From NCBI GenBank assembly GCA_963853835.1, contig OY970822.1, positions 43,884,404-43,948,403 of the forward strand: a DNA stretch of 64,000 nucleotides, read 5' to 3'. Positions 11,159 through 22,029 of this stretch are shown here, piece after piece (position 1 is the stretch's first letter; each line of letters starts with the position of its first letter). The notes below the pieces were generated by a model that worked only from the letters and a program-made list of their open reading frames with translations, searched no databases and was not told where the DNA came from. The stretch comes from Calendula officinalis (lineage: Eukaryota; Streptophyta; Magnoliopsida; Asterales; Asteraceae). The position numbers and the translations under genes were made by a program.

Positions 11159-11400
11159 GAAGGAAAAAAACATTTAAATTTTAATCGGGTCTAATTGTGT
11201 TAACTTGAAACCCAGTACATGCAAGCAATCATGACCCATACCCGACCCGATAAGAAATTAGGTTGGTCAGGTTGGGTTAAACAACTGACATCGACATAAG
11301 ACCTGAATACACCAAACCCTACTTGCATAATTAAGTTTGGCTATAAATCGGGTCGAATTTTCCCTTTAAGCACCCCTAGTTGACAATGTGTTTTACTTGA
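11159..11400. repeat. CGGGT-rich repeat interrupted by the gypsy insertion (right part)
   Basis: Resumes the composition of 1140-1473 (CCCGACCCG, GGTTGGTCAGG, ATCGGGTCG) and ends GCACCCCTAG just before the inverted decamer at 11381-11390. Confidence 0.35.
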
Positions 11401-11473
11401 GCTAGTTGATCTTGTATCATTTTGATTATTGAAAACAGAACCTTGGACGAGATGTTAGGTGATATAAATCCTA

Positions 11474-11648
11474 GAGTAAATTACATGAATGGTCCCTGTG
11501 GTTTACACAATATTTTGGATTTGGTCCCTAAGTCTCTGTAATTACACCCGTGGTCACTGTGGTTTACACTTCGTATTGGTTTTGGTCCCTAATACTAACA
11601 GCTGTTAAATTTGCTGTTAAATATTTGTAATTGACAATTTTACCCCTT
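11474..11648. repeat. MULE left terminal inverted repeat
   Basis: About 175 bp. Pairs with 12483-12657 with scattered mismatches. The inner end lies at TTTTACCCCTTA. Confidence 0.9.
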
Positions 11649-11997
11649 AACTTATACTCTTTCTTCTCTTATCTTCTTCCATGTACTCCTTCTACAATGT
11701 CATCCCCAAAATCAACTAACCCTAAATCACAATCCCCCAAATCAACTAACCCTAAATCACAATCTTCTTCCTCAATTCACCTGCAATCGGTCACCCCTAA
11801 TTTCATATCGCAATTACAGCTCGTCTTCTTCAACAAATAAGAACATGAAGACCACATGATCTTCAAAAATCCAGATCGCAATTACAGCTCGTCTTCCTAA
11901 GTGACCTCAAAAGCTTCTAATAAAATCAATCACGTTAACCTTCTATTTACCTGCAAAAGCTTCTAATATGGCTTGATTTGCTATAAAATGAGTGAAC

Positions 11998-12099
11998 TTG
12001 AGTTATCGTATGGTGTCGTTCAAGCTGGTCTGTTCCTTCACACGCAACCACGTAACAGATCTGCTTCTCCAGATACACCTCCGACATGATCTTATCTTG
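11998..12099 (-). pseudogene. DELLA/GRAS-like coding fragment captured by the MULE
   Basis: Within an open frame 11947-12186 (-), 34 residues read [20 protein letters not shown] and then [13 protein letters not shown]. This matches the GRAS-domain signature of DELLA proteins around the VACEG..ERHET motif, by recall about two thirds identical. Sequence on both sides does not continue as a GRAS protein: the upstream residues are Ala/Ser-rich, and after TITQ the frame becomes unrelated and ends. It is therefore a captured piece, not a gene. The fragment alone has no expected enzyme or regulator activity, but a transcript could produce small RNAs against a parental DELLA gene. Confidence 0.65.
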
Positions 12100-12482
12100 A
12101 TTAATCTCCGCCGCAAGAGCGCCATCCACCCCACTGGAGGAGGCGCAATCCCCGTCCAGTTCTTCAACTATGTGTCTAGTTTCCAAGCTTTCCCCTCAAT
12201 CTCCCTGCAAAAATTGATCTGTCTCTTTTCAAAGCTTATGTTTGCAGAAATCGATTGTGTTCTTTATGTCCGTAGAAATTAAACACATAATCGTTGTTGA
12301 TGATGATGGTGGAAAACCAACTTCATCTTGATGAAAAGATTGCTCCTTTTTATGTGGGTATTTTCTTTTTGGAAAAAATATCACGATGATACAGGGAAAA
12401 GGATTAAACAAGAAAAAAGGGTTTTGATTTAGGTGTGTTTTTTGTGCATAGATGAAGAAAAGAGGAAGGAGATGGTGAGAGT

Positions 12483-12657
12483 AAGGGTAAAATTGTCAAT
12501 TAAAAATATTTAACAGCAAATTTTAACAGCTGTTAGTATTAGGGACCAAAACCAATACAAAGTGTAAACCATAGTGACCACGAGTGTAATTACTGAGACT
12601 TAGGGACCAAATCCAAAACATTGTGTAAACCACAGGGACCATTCGTGTTATTTACTC
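12483..12657. repeat. MULE right terminal inverted repeat
   Basis: Reverse complement of the left TIR; ends ATTTACTC next to target duplication TAAATCCTA. Confidence 0.9.
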
Positions 12658-12703
12658 TAAATCCTATATGTTGTCATTTATTCTCCTGTTAGATAATCGA
12701 TGT

Positions 12704-13147
12704 TAGGGATGTTAATAGTCCGAGTCGAGTCAAATATCATAAATTTGGGTTCGACTTGTTTAATAATTATCCGGCTCGAGCTCGAATATGTTTTTAAAAT
12801 TAAGATCGAGCTCGATACTCATTTATGATTCCATATTTTTGAAATGAATTAATTTACAAACTCGAAAAGCGTGTTCAAATCCTATTATCAACATATATTT
12901 CAAGTTTCAGAACACAAAAGCTTTATATAAACTAGGCTCGTTCGACCCGCTAGGCTCGATTAGCTCGTCCAATTCGAATATATAAACGAGCTTTCAAGTG
13001 AGTTGAGTTGAGCATTATTTTTTTAAACTCGACTTGTGAAACGATCAAACACTAATTTATGTTTTAACTCAACTCGAGCTCGTGTGTTATCAAGCTCGAG
13101 TTCGAACTTGAGTTGCTCATTAACAACTTAACTTGTTAACACCACTA
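12704..13147. mobile_element. hAT-type MITE, GAGCTCGA-rich
   Basis: Ends TAGGGATGTTAA and TTAACACCACTA (9 of 12 paired). Flanking octamers ATCGATGT (12696-12703) and ATCGATCT (13148-13155) differ at one base, as expected for an aged 8-bp hAT duplication. The interior is rich in GAGCTCGA and ACTCGA words. No ORF. Confidence 0.75.
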
Positions 13148-13155
13148 ATCGATCT

Positions 13156-15180
13156 GTATATCACTTGACCATCGTTAATATTAGTTTATAAAATTGAGAA
13201 TTAAACTTTAGTTTTCGTTCATAGATGAAGAATAAGTATTATTGTTATACAAGTTTGAACAACTTATAATAATGTAATGATATTGCAATTGAAAAATGCA
13301 AGAAGATGTGTGATTTTTTTGTGTGGACTATAATTTTGGACAAATAGAGTAAAAAGATTGAATATTATACAATGCAACTGATATGATTATATTTTTACAA
13401 GTTTACTACTTTTTATTATTGTAATTTTCAAATAAATAATAATTTTGAGATATACTGAAAAAAAGTGAACAATAAAACTGGTATGAAAAAGTAAAAGAAT
13501 TGCCAATAATGGGATGAGCATTGAAATATTTATAATTCTAATTTAAATTTTAAAGTACTTGAATTTACACAGTATTAATTTCCATAAATTATTTGCCATA
13601 TTTACATGATAGAACACTATAAATCATCATCCAGACGTTCCCCAAGTTCTGAAGATCATGTACGGATATACAAAAACTGTTACCTAAATATAAGATTTAT
13701 ATAAAAATTGAACATTCTAATTTTTTTTTATTAAACTATTAAGCTAACTTGAATCTTTAATATTATATATATAAGATATATAAAAAATCGATTTCCTATA
13801 AAACATGGGTCATGTATGACATTTCATGTAACTCCTGAAAGACACCCGTAATTATTATCTAATATTTTTATAAGTTTATATTATGATAAAATACTAAAAT
13901 ACTATTATCATCTAATATTACAAATGTTTCGCCAAAATTGCCATCCCTAGCCCCTACGGCAAGGACCACTTTCCACGTTAGGTAATGTCTCCGTCATCAT
14001 TTGTAATTTTAATTAGTAAATATTTAAAGTACTATTAAAAATATGGAAAATGACTTTAATACTTAAATTATCAATCTAATAGTTAGTTGGTTTAAAAACA
14101 AAAAATAAATAATATTTCTTTTATCTTATTCATCTTCATATTCATTTAATTATCATAAGTGTCAAAATTAAAGAATAATATGAGGTTAGAGAATTAGTAG
14201 ATAACACATGTTAAATTTATAGATGGGTAAACATATAATAGAAAGAAAACTTATGAAGAAATATTATTTTTCAAAACAAAATAAAATATCCGGTAAATTT
14301 AAAGATAAACATAATGAAAGAGATATTTTTCTTATATTTAAAAGGCCATTTTCTTTTATAACGGGTTTTTTTCTCTCAAGATATTCACAGTTATACTCTG
14401 ATACTCGATAGGTATGCAATTTATCATGTAAATAATCTTAACAGAAATTAGTGAATTATTACCCTTCTTTCAACAAATCATCTTTTAATTATTGTACTTT
14501 TTATTTCTTAATCTTGTAATTTGAAGTATTTTAAAATGAACAAATACAGTTAAAGTGTAAATAATAATTACCAAAAGGCTTTAATTAAAAGATATAATTA
14601 CCAACGAAGCAACAAAAGACTTTAATTACTAAATTAACATATTGACACACTTTCAAGTATTAGGTTGAGACCTAAAAAAATATTTATAGTTACTTAAAAG
14701 AGTAATGGTATTTATTCCTACCCAGTCAGATTCATTATATTAATACATGTGTCAAAATCAATAAGTAATATTAGGAAAAATAATTAATGAATTACACATG
14801 TCATCTTATCAAGTGGATAAGATTATGAGTATACCTAAATGATAGTACTAAATATCATTTCTCTACTTAAACGGTTAAACCCATCTACATAATCCTATGA
14901 AATTTATCAACTAAAATATTGGTAAAAGTTCACACAACTATTGGTTTTGGTTCCAAGTTCCAAAAAAGATATACTAATTCCATTAAAAGAAATATTGTTT
15001 ATTTTTCTTCGCATTGAATCCCAACTATTTATATTCTTCGATTAAAGACTCATATTTATCCTCACAATCCTCACCCCAAAAAAGAGTTTTTACTCGATCT
15101 CATTCCTTAAGTGAATGAGTTAATTCCTTAAGGGATGAGTTAATTCCTTAAAACCTTCTCGATTATGATTAAATTGCATT
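13156..15180. other. AT-rich intergenic DNA
   Basis: No gene, structural RNA or complete element recognised. There are many poly-A/T runs. A short open frame at 14223-14411 is Lys/Phe-rich and looks like a chance product of AT-rich sequence. TTCCTTAAG(T/G)GATGAGTTAA is repeated at about 15102-15145. Confidence 0.5.
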
Positions 15181-15199
15181 ATTAAGAGCATCCGGTATA

Positions 15200-15611
15200 A
15201 TGATGAGCCCCCACCCCCTCCGGACGCCACCTCGGTTTTCAAAAGAACAGTCTAATAATGAAGGTGTTTGGGAGATTTTGCGAAAATATCCGAAATGGGA
15301 CGCACCCGCCCCCATTTTTCTCTCAGATAACGAAGAACTTTTTGGGGAAGATACGAGACCACGTCAGACTGGAAAGTCACGTAAGGAAAAAAAACTAGAC
15401 CGCGACCGACTTTGGTGAGACCATGGCAGCCGAGTTTAAGCGCAAAATTGAAGCCGCTCAATCCGCTTACAAAAGGTCAAAGGATCGGGACAATTTATTC
15501 ATGACGTTGGAAGAATTGAATTTCCGCGTCACTAGCACCGAAGGATTGTCGCGCTTTTATAAGATGAGAATTATCAAAAAAAAAAAACAATTCTCGCAAA
15601 ATACCTCGTAG
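15200..15611 (+). pseudogene. PIF/Harbinger partner gene remnant (NAM-associated C-terminal domain)
   Basis: The frame 15200-15418 reads WEILRKYPKWDAPAP and NEELFGEDTRPRQTGKS. The shifted frame 15423-15611 continues EFKRKIEAAQSAYKRSKDRD and MTLEELNFRVTSTEGLS. Together they resemble the C-terminal part of the plant Myb/NAM-associated protein that partners PIF/Harbinger transposases. The N-terminal Myb/SANT part is absent, and a one-base shift near 15415 breaks the frame. The residual 3' part is Lys-rich and ends at TAG. A host gene of the same family is possible but unlikely given the truncation. Confidence 0.6.
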
Positions 15612-15982
15612 ATGCGGATGAAATTGACGTTGAAGATGACGAGTAGTTTTTTTTTCGGTAATATATTTTTTTAATTTTCGGTAATTTTTTTTTTATTTTT
15701 CGGTATTTTAATTGTAATTTGTATTCTTATATTTAATGAAATATTAAGTTGTTTTGAGAAAAAGGAAAAAGAAAAAAAAGAGTGATGCCCAAATAACTTA
15801 AGTAATGTTAGAGGAGATATTTGAGAGTTCTAAATGTGAAATATAAAAAATAATGTACCCACATAGATGACGCTGAGTAGTCATTTGGCTTAAAAGTTAA
15901 AATATACCCACTCCCTAATTAATGTGATACATTACATAAAATAATAGTATAAAATAAGCAGAAGTAGCCGTTGGAGACCTTC

Positions 15983-15990
15983 TATTTAAG
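15983..15990 (+). promoter_or_regulatory. Candidate TATA box of the PNRC-motif gene
   Basis: TATTTAAG lies about 300 bp upstream of ATG 16291, downstream of an AT-rich stretch. It implies a 5' UTR of roughly 270 nt. Weak evidence: spacing and motif only. Confidence 0.35.
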
Positions 15991-16290
15991 ATCCCTTTGG
16001 TTGGCGTTTGAGTGATACATTCACCAAAGCAAGGTGTCCTTTAACAAAACCTGACAAAAACCCAACTTGGCTGTTCTTCCATCTAAACATCCCCTTTATA
16101 TCAATTTTCTTCATGTTTTAACAATAATCTAATCAAATCCAGTAGTTATATTAGATTTTATTTCCTTACTGTATATTAGTTTCGGTTAATTTCCAACCAA
16201 TTTCTGTGCGTTTGATCCGTGTTTATTTGAGATCAATCACAGCTTCTATCTAAAGTTGCAAACCTACTTTTTATTAATTCGATTTTGATA

Positions 16291-17073
16291 ATGGAGGCAG
16301 CTATGATGAACTACTCATCCGGTGATTACAAACACCGGATCGGAAATCCGAAGTGGAATTCCGGTTATAATCGGACTCTATTTTCTCATCCATCTGATAA
16401 TTTACTTTTGGCGAGTTTTCTCGCCGGCGGTCAGTTTGGCGGAGGCAGTTTAATTACTATGCCTCCGTTGTCTCACTCTAATTCGTATCCACCGGCCGTT
16501 TCAGTTTTCCGGCAACCGTATAACCTCCAAAACCACCGTCAACAGCCGCCTCTTCTTCCGCTTCCGATCTCAATGCCGGTACACCAACGGAATCTGAATA
16601 TCTCTCGTGCTAATAGTACTTCTAACTGTAATATTAAATTATCGTCACCTCGAATCAACAAAAATGTCAAAAACCGAGGGCGAGATCAATCTCTAACTCC
16701 GAAAAAATCAAAGAATCAAAAGAAGGATTCGAAGAAAGAGGAAGCGGATCTGATTTCGCCGCCCACGGCGGAGAAGAAGGAAGCGCCACCAGCGACGGTA
16801 TCATCGATTAGTGAAATGACCGGACCAGATCCGAAGGATCTACCGAAGGATGTTACTTCTAGGGTTTTTTCTGCCTCGATTAACAAATCCGATTATATTA
16901 GTTCTGTTGATAAGTTTTCAGGCTCTGTTGTGTTTACTCCTTCTCCACCGCCGAGTAGCTTGCCTTTGCCTAAATTTTCACTACGGCCAAAGGTTAGTTG
17001 CCACGTGGAGGCTGCTATCGGCGTTGATGCCGGAGCTACTGATAATCTCCGACGACTTCTCCGACTCCCGTAA
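16291..17073 (+). CDS. PNRC-motif proline/serine-rich protein (260 aa)
   Basis: Single open frame from the first ATG to TAA. The open frame extends two codons upstream (TTG ATA) but ATG 16291 is the first methionine. The N-terminal half is Asn/Ser/Pro-rich with LLASFLAGGQFGGGS (about residues 40-55). The middle (about 115-155) is highly basic (KNRGRDQSLTPKKSKNQKKD), a plausible nuclear signal. Residues about 213-230 read FTPSPPPSSLPLPKFSLRPK, the SH3-ligand-like proline motif of the PNRC family. The C-terminus is TDNLRRLLRLP. In animals PNRC proteins link nuclear receptors or the decapping factor Dcp1 to partners; the plant role is not settled, and no function is claimed. GC content and codon use are higher than the flanks, typical of a real exon. 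No transposon features. Confidence 0.85.
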   Translation: MEAAMMNYSSGDYKHRIGNPKWNSGYNRTLFSHPSDNLLLASFLAGGQFGGGSLITMPPLSHSNSYPPAVSVFRQPYNLQNHRQQPPLLPLPISMPVHQRNLNISRANSTSNCNIKLSSPRINKNVKNRGRDQSLTPKKSKNQKKDSKKEEADLISPPTAEKKEAPPATVSSISEMTGPDPKDLPKDVTSRVFSASINKSDYISSVDKFSGSVVFTPSPPPSSLPLPKFSLRPKVSCHVEAAIGVDAGATDNLRRLLRLP

Positions 17074-17676
17074 TTTGATACAGCTGTGTGTTATTGCATA
17101 ATTGCTTCTGGTTTATGCATGCGACTGTAGTTCATATAGACTAGAAAAAAAAGCTTTATTTGATGCTTCTTCTTTCTTTTTTTTTTTAATTTCTAATATT
17201 TTCCAAGTTTAAAAATATGTTGTAGTAGGAATGTTGTATTTTCCTGTAATCTATGTTCTCTGCCTGGTTTTTTTTTTTCTTGGCAGTGTACAAGACTGAT
17301 TTCGATTTATTATGTAATGTATCAAATATCAATGTTTCTTCGGTTAATCTTTTTAAAGAATCTCAATTGTATGAATAATGTAATGTCTCAAATATCAATC
17401 TTTATAATGTAATGTCTCGAACTCAAATTGGTTATAGAAATTCATAATTGCAATTTATATCGCTAAGTTGATCTGCTAGTTTATATGGGTATAACAAGAA
17501 AAGAAATGTTATTTAGGCCTAAGATTTAAGTCTAATAATCAAACCTACTCAATAGACGATTATATGTGTAAATTTTTTTCTTAACGGCAAAAGGGATTCA
17601 TATATATATGTGTCATTTTTAAGTTATCTCATTTCACATCCTTCACTTTTTTTCTTTTGGTCACATGTCTATTATA
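17074..17676. other. 3' flank of the PNRC-motif gene
   Basis: Probable 3' UTR up to about 17340, T-rich, with several AATAAT/AATGTAATG near-polyadenylation words (17315, 17375, 17405). ATGTAATGT(A/C)TC is repeated at about 17312, 17379 and 17406. Then AT-rich DNA without a gene. Confidence 0.5.
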
Positions 17677-17972
17677 TCTTCTATTTTTAAAACAGATAAT
17701 ACAATTTTCATTTCAAAGTGTTTAAAAATAATTGATATATTTTTCATTTTGAGTGTTTTAGAATAAGTGATAATGTGATACATTTAGAAACTTGTCTTAT
17801 TTGGTAAAAAACAACGCAACTTATATTCACTAGCTATCTATCTTCTTTAATAAAGTTAAATTACTCATTAAATTGTACGTTTACTTTAAATATAATTAAA
17901 CTCACTTTAATTAAAATATGGTATTAAACACATAAAATCTCAAGTGTATCACTTATTTTAAAACGGAAGAAA
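17677..17972. mobile_element. Stowaway-type MITE, degenerate copy 1
   Basis: Shares the internal text of the copies at 18812, 39246 and 48511: ATTTGGTAAAAA, ACTA.CTATC, TTTAATAAAGT.AAAT.ACTCAT and ATCACTTATTTTAAAACGG. It lies between TA dinucleotides. The terminal CTCCCTCCG is eroded. Confidence 0.65.
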
Positions 17973-17990
17973 TATTAAAATTGCAAAGGG

Positions 17991-18660
17991 ATGCATCCAT
18001 CATCTCATCCGAGCAATGTGGATAAAGAGCAAGCTAAGACCGGTGCCGACGGCACGTCGGTAGCCCACGTCGTGGCCGTTTTTTTGCAGTCGCCCCACGA
18101 CGCCGTTGGCACGGCCGCGTCATGGGTGGCGTCGCCGGAGCTGCACGTCGGGGTGAGGACGTGCTTGGGGTTGCCGTCGTTGAGGCGGCAGAAGAAAGGG
18201 GGAGAGAGGAAGGGTGAAGGAAGAAAGAGAGGGGGTTTTTTGAGTTGTACTTTGTGCATACAAACTTGTACATTTTGTATTTTTTAATTTAAAATCTTTT
18301 TTTTCTCTGTTTTCTTTTTTTTTTTTAGTTTTAAACTTTTTTTTATATCTTTATTTTAAGGGTTTTGCTAATGACAGCCCTTAGGGCTGTCACTAACATG
18401 TATAAAAAAGCTTGTGCATTGATTAAAAAAGTAATATTTCCAAAATTCAGGGGGTTGTCTTTTGTGTATTTTGCCTTATTAATGACAGTCCTAAGGGCTG
18501 TCATTAGCATTTTTCCTTATTTTAATAGGAATAATATATTACTTTTTGTTCAAAAAATTTATATTATTTTATTTTTTTAAATATTAATTAAAAATAATGA
18601 TGTGAAAAAGATGTGTTAGTGATGGGTTATGGTTGGCACGACCGTATGGTACCCCACGTT
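17991..18660 (+). mobile_element. Internally deleted PIF/Harbinger derivative
   Basis: 18034-18180 aligns by eye with the reverse complement of the GC-rich region upstream of the transposase at 41391-42710 (shared GACGCCGTTGGCACGG, GGCACGTC, GTGAGGACG). 18595-18645 matches the reverse complement of that element's other subterminal region (AATGATGTG, TTAGTGATGGGTTATGG, GGCACGACCGT). The transposase ORF is missing, and a small foldback MITE (18367-18508) sits between. Outer termini could not be fixed. Confidence 0.65.
18367..18508. mobile_element. Foldback-like MITE with palindromic ends
   Basis: 142 bp bounded by GCTAATGACAGCCCTTAGG and its inverted partner. Each end is itself a palindrome: GACAGCCCTTAGGGCTGTC at 18373-18391 (perfect, 8-bp arms) and a near-perfect copy at 18484-18502. 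No clear target duplication; no ORF. Confidence 0.7.
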
Positions 18661-18811
18661 CGGAAATTCTTCTTTCTACTCATTTAATCAATACAAATGT
18701 CTAAATCAATCATTGAATTAGAAAAAAGAATTAATATATTGCACATGTAAAGTTATTTTATTGACAACAAGATGAACTAGTAAAATTTAGTAGAAAACAA
18801 ATACTCCACTA

Positions 18812-19086
18812 CTCCATCCGTTTCAAAATAAGTGGCACACTTTGAAATTTTCCTTATTTCGTAAAGATAGTGGACTCATACCTATTAACGATCTCTTTTA
18901 ATAAAGTAAAATGACTCATTTACGCTTACTTTATTTTTAAAAATCATTAAACTCACTTTAATCACAATATATTGGACACATCACTTATTAATTATCCAAT
19001 TTAATATAATTTAACCTCCACTATAATTGTTTGCCTTAAAAAATATATGTAGTCCAATTTATCTCACTTATCTTGAACGGTGGAAG
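18812..19086. mobile_element. Stowaway-type MITE copy 2
   Basis: Flanked by TA at 18810-18811 and 19087-19088. Ends CTCCATCCGTTTCAAAATAA and CTTATCTTGAACGGTGGAAG pair as TIRs. Same family as copies 1, 3 and 4. Confidence 0.8.
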
Positions 19087-19088
19087 TA

Positions 19089-21072
19089 ATATTTCTTCCT
19101 TCCCAAAATATCGCACCATACAACGCGTAATAACTAAAATCTTCTCACGTGTCTTTCATGCAAGGCTAAGTGGCATAATATCCTGCTTACCCTCTTTAAA
19201 AGACGCCCTCGCCCAAAGGTAAGGGGCAAATCTATCACTTGATAGCTTCGCCTTACTATATCCGCTTGGCCACAAAAATTATAGTTATTAGTACAAAAAT
19301 TGTGGAAATGTAATATTATGGTTGTGTATTAATGCAAAGCGGGTTAACCAAATATAATTTAAGACACAATCCATACTAATTTTAAAAAATGATTACTAGA
19401 AGTACATCTTAAGTGTATATTTGATTCATAAATTGCTTCAAAAATCTGTTCACTAAAAGACTAGTGATATTTTCTTATTATTTATCACAAAAAGGAATTC
19501 CTATAAGTAGCAATAAACAAAGTTAATGATTGAAAACGTAAATTACCACCAAGTTAAAGTTAACCAACAAGAAAGCTTTTACAAAATGATTATGTTCATG
19601 TTGCACGTAATTATTTGGTTCAAAACGTAGAGGAAAGTGAGATAAGCTTTAGCCTTTACTTTAAAAGGTAGAGGAAAGTGACATAAACTTTTGTTAGTGC
19701 ATTCTTAATGATCCATCAAGCAATACCCTAAAAGAGATTTTCCAATAGCAAACCGGCAGAAAACATATCAAAAACCAGACCCTATTGGTTCGATTCTCGG
19801 TTCCAATTTTCAAGAACACTCGTTTCTCGGTCGGCTTAATTAAGTTGAGTTCCAAGCGGTTCGGACCAAAACAGTGAAAAGCCTGAAAGAAACTTTATCA
19901 GTTCTTAGTTCAGTTAGGTTTCAGCCGGTTCTCGGTGTGCTTCGATTCCGAGGACAGAGCATAATCAGTTCGATCCTCAATCCAGCGGAAACCATTTTTT
20001 ATGTTCGTGAATGGTGCACATATAATGAACACATCCTATCACTTCTTTTTAATGGGTCAAAATTTATATTTGGTTTGTATCTTACACCGGGCCTGATTAG
20101 GGTCTCTACTATCAGCCAACGGGCCTTCTCCCAAGCCCAACTGAAGCCTAAACTTCGTATATAATCTGAAAGTACCAGAATAACTTCATTTTTTAACTTT
20201 GTTTTAATAAAAGAGGGACCCATTAGAGGAAACATTGTTAACAGGCCAGTGAGGTGGTTCCTTGATACAATTGGAACACGAGGTACAATCGAAAACGGGC
20301 CAGGTAACTCATGACCCGTTTGTCTTCCATAATTTGGAATTTGTGGTTGTCTGTTAGAATGAGCAATATAACAACATTTTGGAAACATGAAAAAATTGCA
20401 GAAGCGTGTGAGACCCTTATTCATGTGACAGATTACACATACAACTATAAATAACATAAAATTTTACAACGTATATTATAATGCCTAAATTCTCTATTAG
20501 GATGATCCACATACACAATTTATACAATAACCTTCAGCATACGAGATATCCCCCATTTAACATTATTAGAAAACAAACAAATATTTAGAATTTAAAGAGC
20601 GCCCGTTGAAACATCTCGACTACTAAAAAGAACAAAAATAACTAAAAAAGCAAAGGAACATACCAACTTTTAGAAGGATAAAGACAAAACTGAAGTGTTA
20701 ACTATGAAAAATAATTTCTGAATAAAGATGTTGTAAGGTTTTCATTTTAAACTTAAAAGTTGGTTCTCCCAAAATCATCAAGTATAGGTTTTCTTGCGTA
20801 AAAAGAGCTACAAACTAGTCAAACAAAAACTTGATCTCTATCTCCATTAAAAGAAGCCTTTTTTCCCACATAAACAATACCATGTCATAATGGCACATCA
20901 TCATATCAACCACGTCATATGCCATGTTGGTGTGATTTTTGCCGTGTAATTTCTTCATAAATCTTCAAGCTGTGATTTTTGTTTCCTAATTGACTTTTTC
21001 CAATTAAAAAGGAACCCTAATTGAAGAGAGAAACAATCTTCAATCTTCACACTAATTGACGCCCCAATTTCA
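19089..21072. other. Intergenic DNA
   Basis: No gene recognised. 19760-20000 is enriched in GGTTC and GTTCGG words, like the hAT MITE at 49021, and may be a remnant of one. Short open frames at 19874-20164 (+) and 19999-20457 (-) overlap each other and show no family likeness. Confidence 0.45.
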
Positions 21073-21086
21073 ATCTTCAGCTCATA

Positions 21087-21359
21087 AAAAAAATGGTAAA
21101 GGAGTGTACCACTGACACTGGCCACATATTGTGACCGGACACCCGACCCAGCAACAGGTGCATTCCCCGGCAAATCACCTAACAATGATATTCACACCTC
21201 TGCTTGGGCTCGATATACGAGACCCAGCATTTTCAGCACAGAGGAGGACCCACGTTTCAACGGAGGCTGGTGGCCACAAGGGGGGTTTCACGGGGTTTGA
21301 ACCCGGGACCTCCCACATAGGAGGCCCAAGTCTTGCCAACCGCGCCCACCCTTGTGGTT
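21087..21359 (-). mobile_element. tRNA-derived SINE with target duplication
   Basis: On the minus strand it starts AACCACAAGGGTGGGCGCGG, with an A-box-like GCGGTTGGCAAGA and a B box CCCGGGTTCAAACCCC (21292-21306). It ends in a run of 8 T. The repeat ATCTTCAGCTCAT flanks it at 21073-21085 and 21360-21372. The pol III boxes, T tail and 13-bp duplication identify a SINE rather than a tRNA gene; there is no cloverleaf. Confidence 0.85.
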
Positions 21360-21373
21360 ATCTTCAGCTCATA

Positions 21374-22029
21374 TATGTAAAGAAAAAACACAAATCTGCT
21401 GCTAATGGCCAGACCGAGGTTTAAAGGTTCTTGATTTCAAGCTCAAAGGATTGTAATTTATTGTTTCTGATTCAATTGAAGTTAATGTACTGTAAGTAAT
21501 TCTTTTGAAACTAAATTTTCTAATAATTGTATCAATTTTTTTAAGAATTTTGTCTGGCTTTTAAATGTTGGCTAGTTTGCAAGTTTTAAATGTGTTGACA
21601 CCTTTACATGTTTGTGTTTGTGTATCATAATTTGAAGTATTAGATTTGTCATTTGCGATTTGCAGACCCTGTGTCTCCTCTGATTTATTCTTCACATACA
21701 ATACGGGTTGATGAACTATTTTTTGATATTATCATGAACTTGAAATTGCTTTAAGTATTTTGTGTGACTAAGAATTTTAAAACAAACTGTTAAATAACCA
21801 GACACCGAATATACCATTTTATTTGACCAGGTTTAAGCAAAAAAACCTTAACTACATAACAACAAGAGCATAGACTTGCAGTCAACTTTATTTGAAAATT
21901 TAAAATCTGAGAATTTTTTATTTTATGTTTAATTAAATGTTGGAATGTATTTTCATCCACATTGACTTAAATAATTTAAAAAATACCACATCGAGAAATA
22001 GAACAAATTCCAAGTTTATTTGAAGAATT
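21374..22029. other. AT-rich intergenic DNA
   Basis: Nothing recognised: no open frame of note, no repeat ends. Confidence 0.5.

Larger units (their letters stand above)
11474..12657. mobile_element. Non-autonomous Mutator-like element (Pack-MULE type)
   Basis: Long terminal inverted repeats begin GAGTAAATTACATGAATGGT at the left and match in reverse at the right. A perfect 9-bp target duplication TAAATCCTA lies at 11465-11473 and 12658-12666. Long TIRs with a 9-bp duplication are diagnostic of MULEs. There is no transposase. The interior holds a tandem duplication of about 30 bp (11702-11763), a repeated ATCGCAATTACAGCTCG word (11807 and 11877) and a DELLA-like coding fragment on the minus strand. 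Confidence 0.92.

Noticed and set aside
17991..18287. GC-rich open frames on both strands
   Set aside because: They lie in the subterminal GC-rich part of a Harbinger derivative and overlap each other; no protein family likeness.
19874..20457. Overlapping open frames on opposite strands
   Set aside because: No family likeness, no start context or splice signals, and embedded in repeat-like DNA.
21292..21350. tRNA gene
   Set aside because: Has A and B boxes but no cloverleaf, and is flanked by a 13-bp target duplication with a T tail: a SINE.
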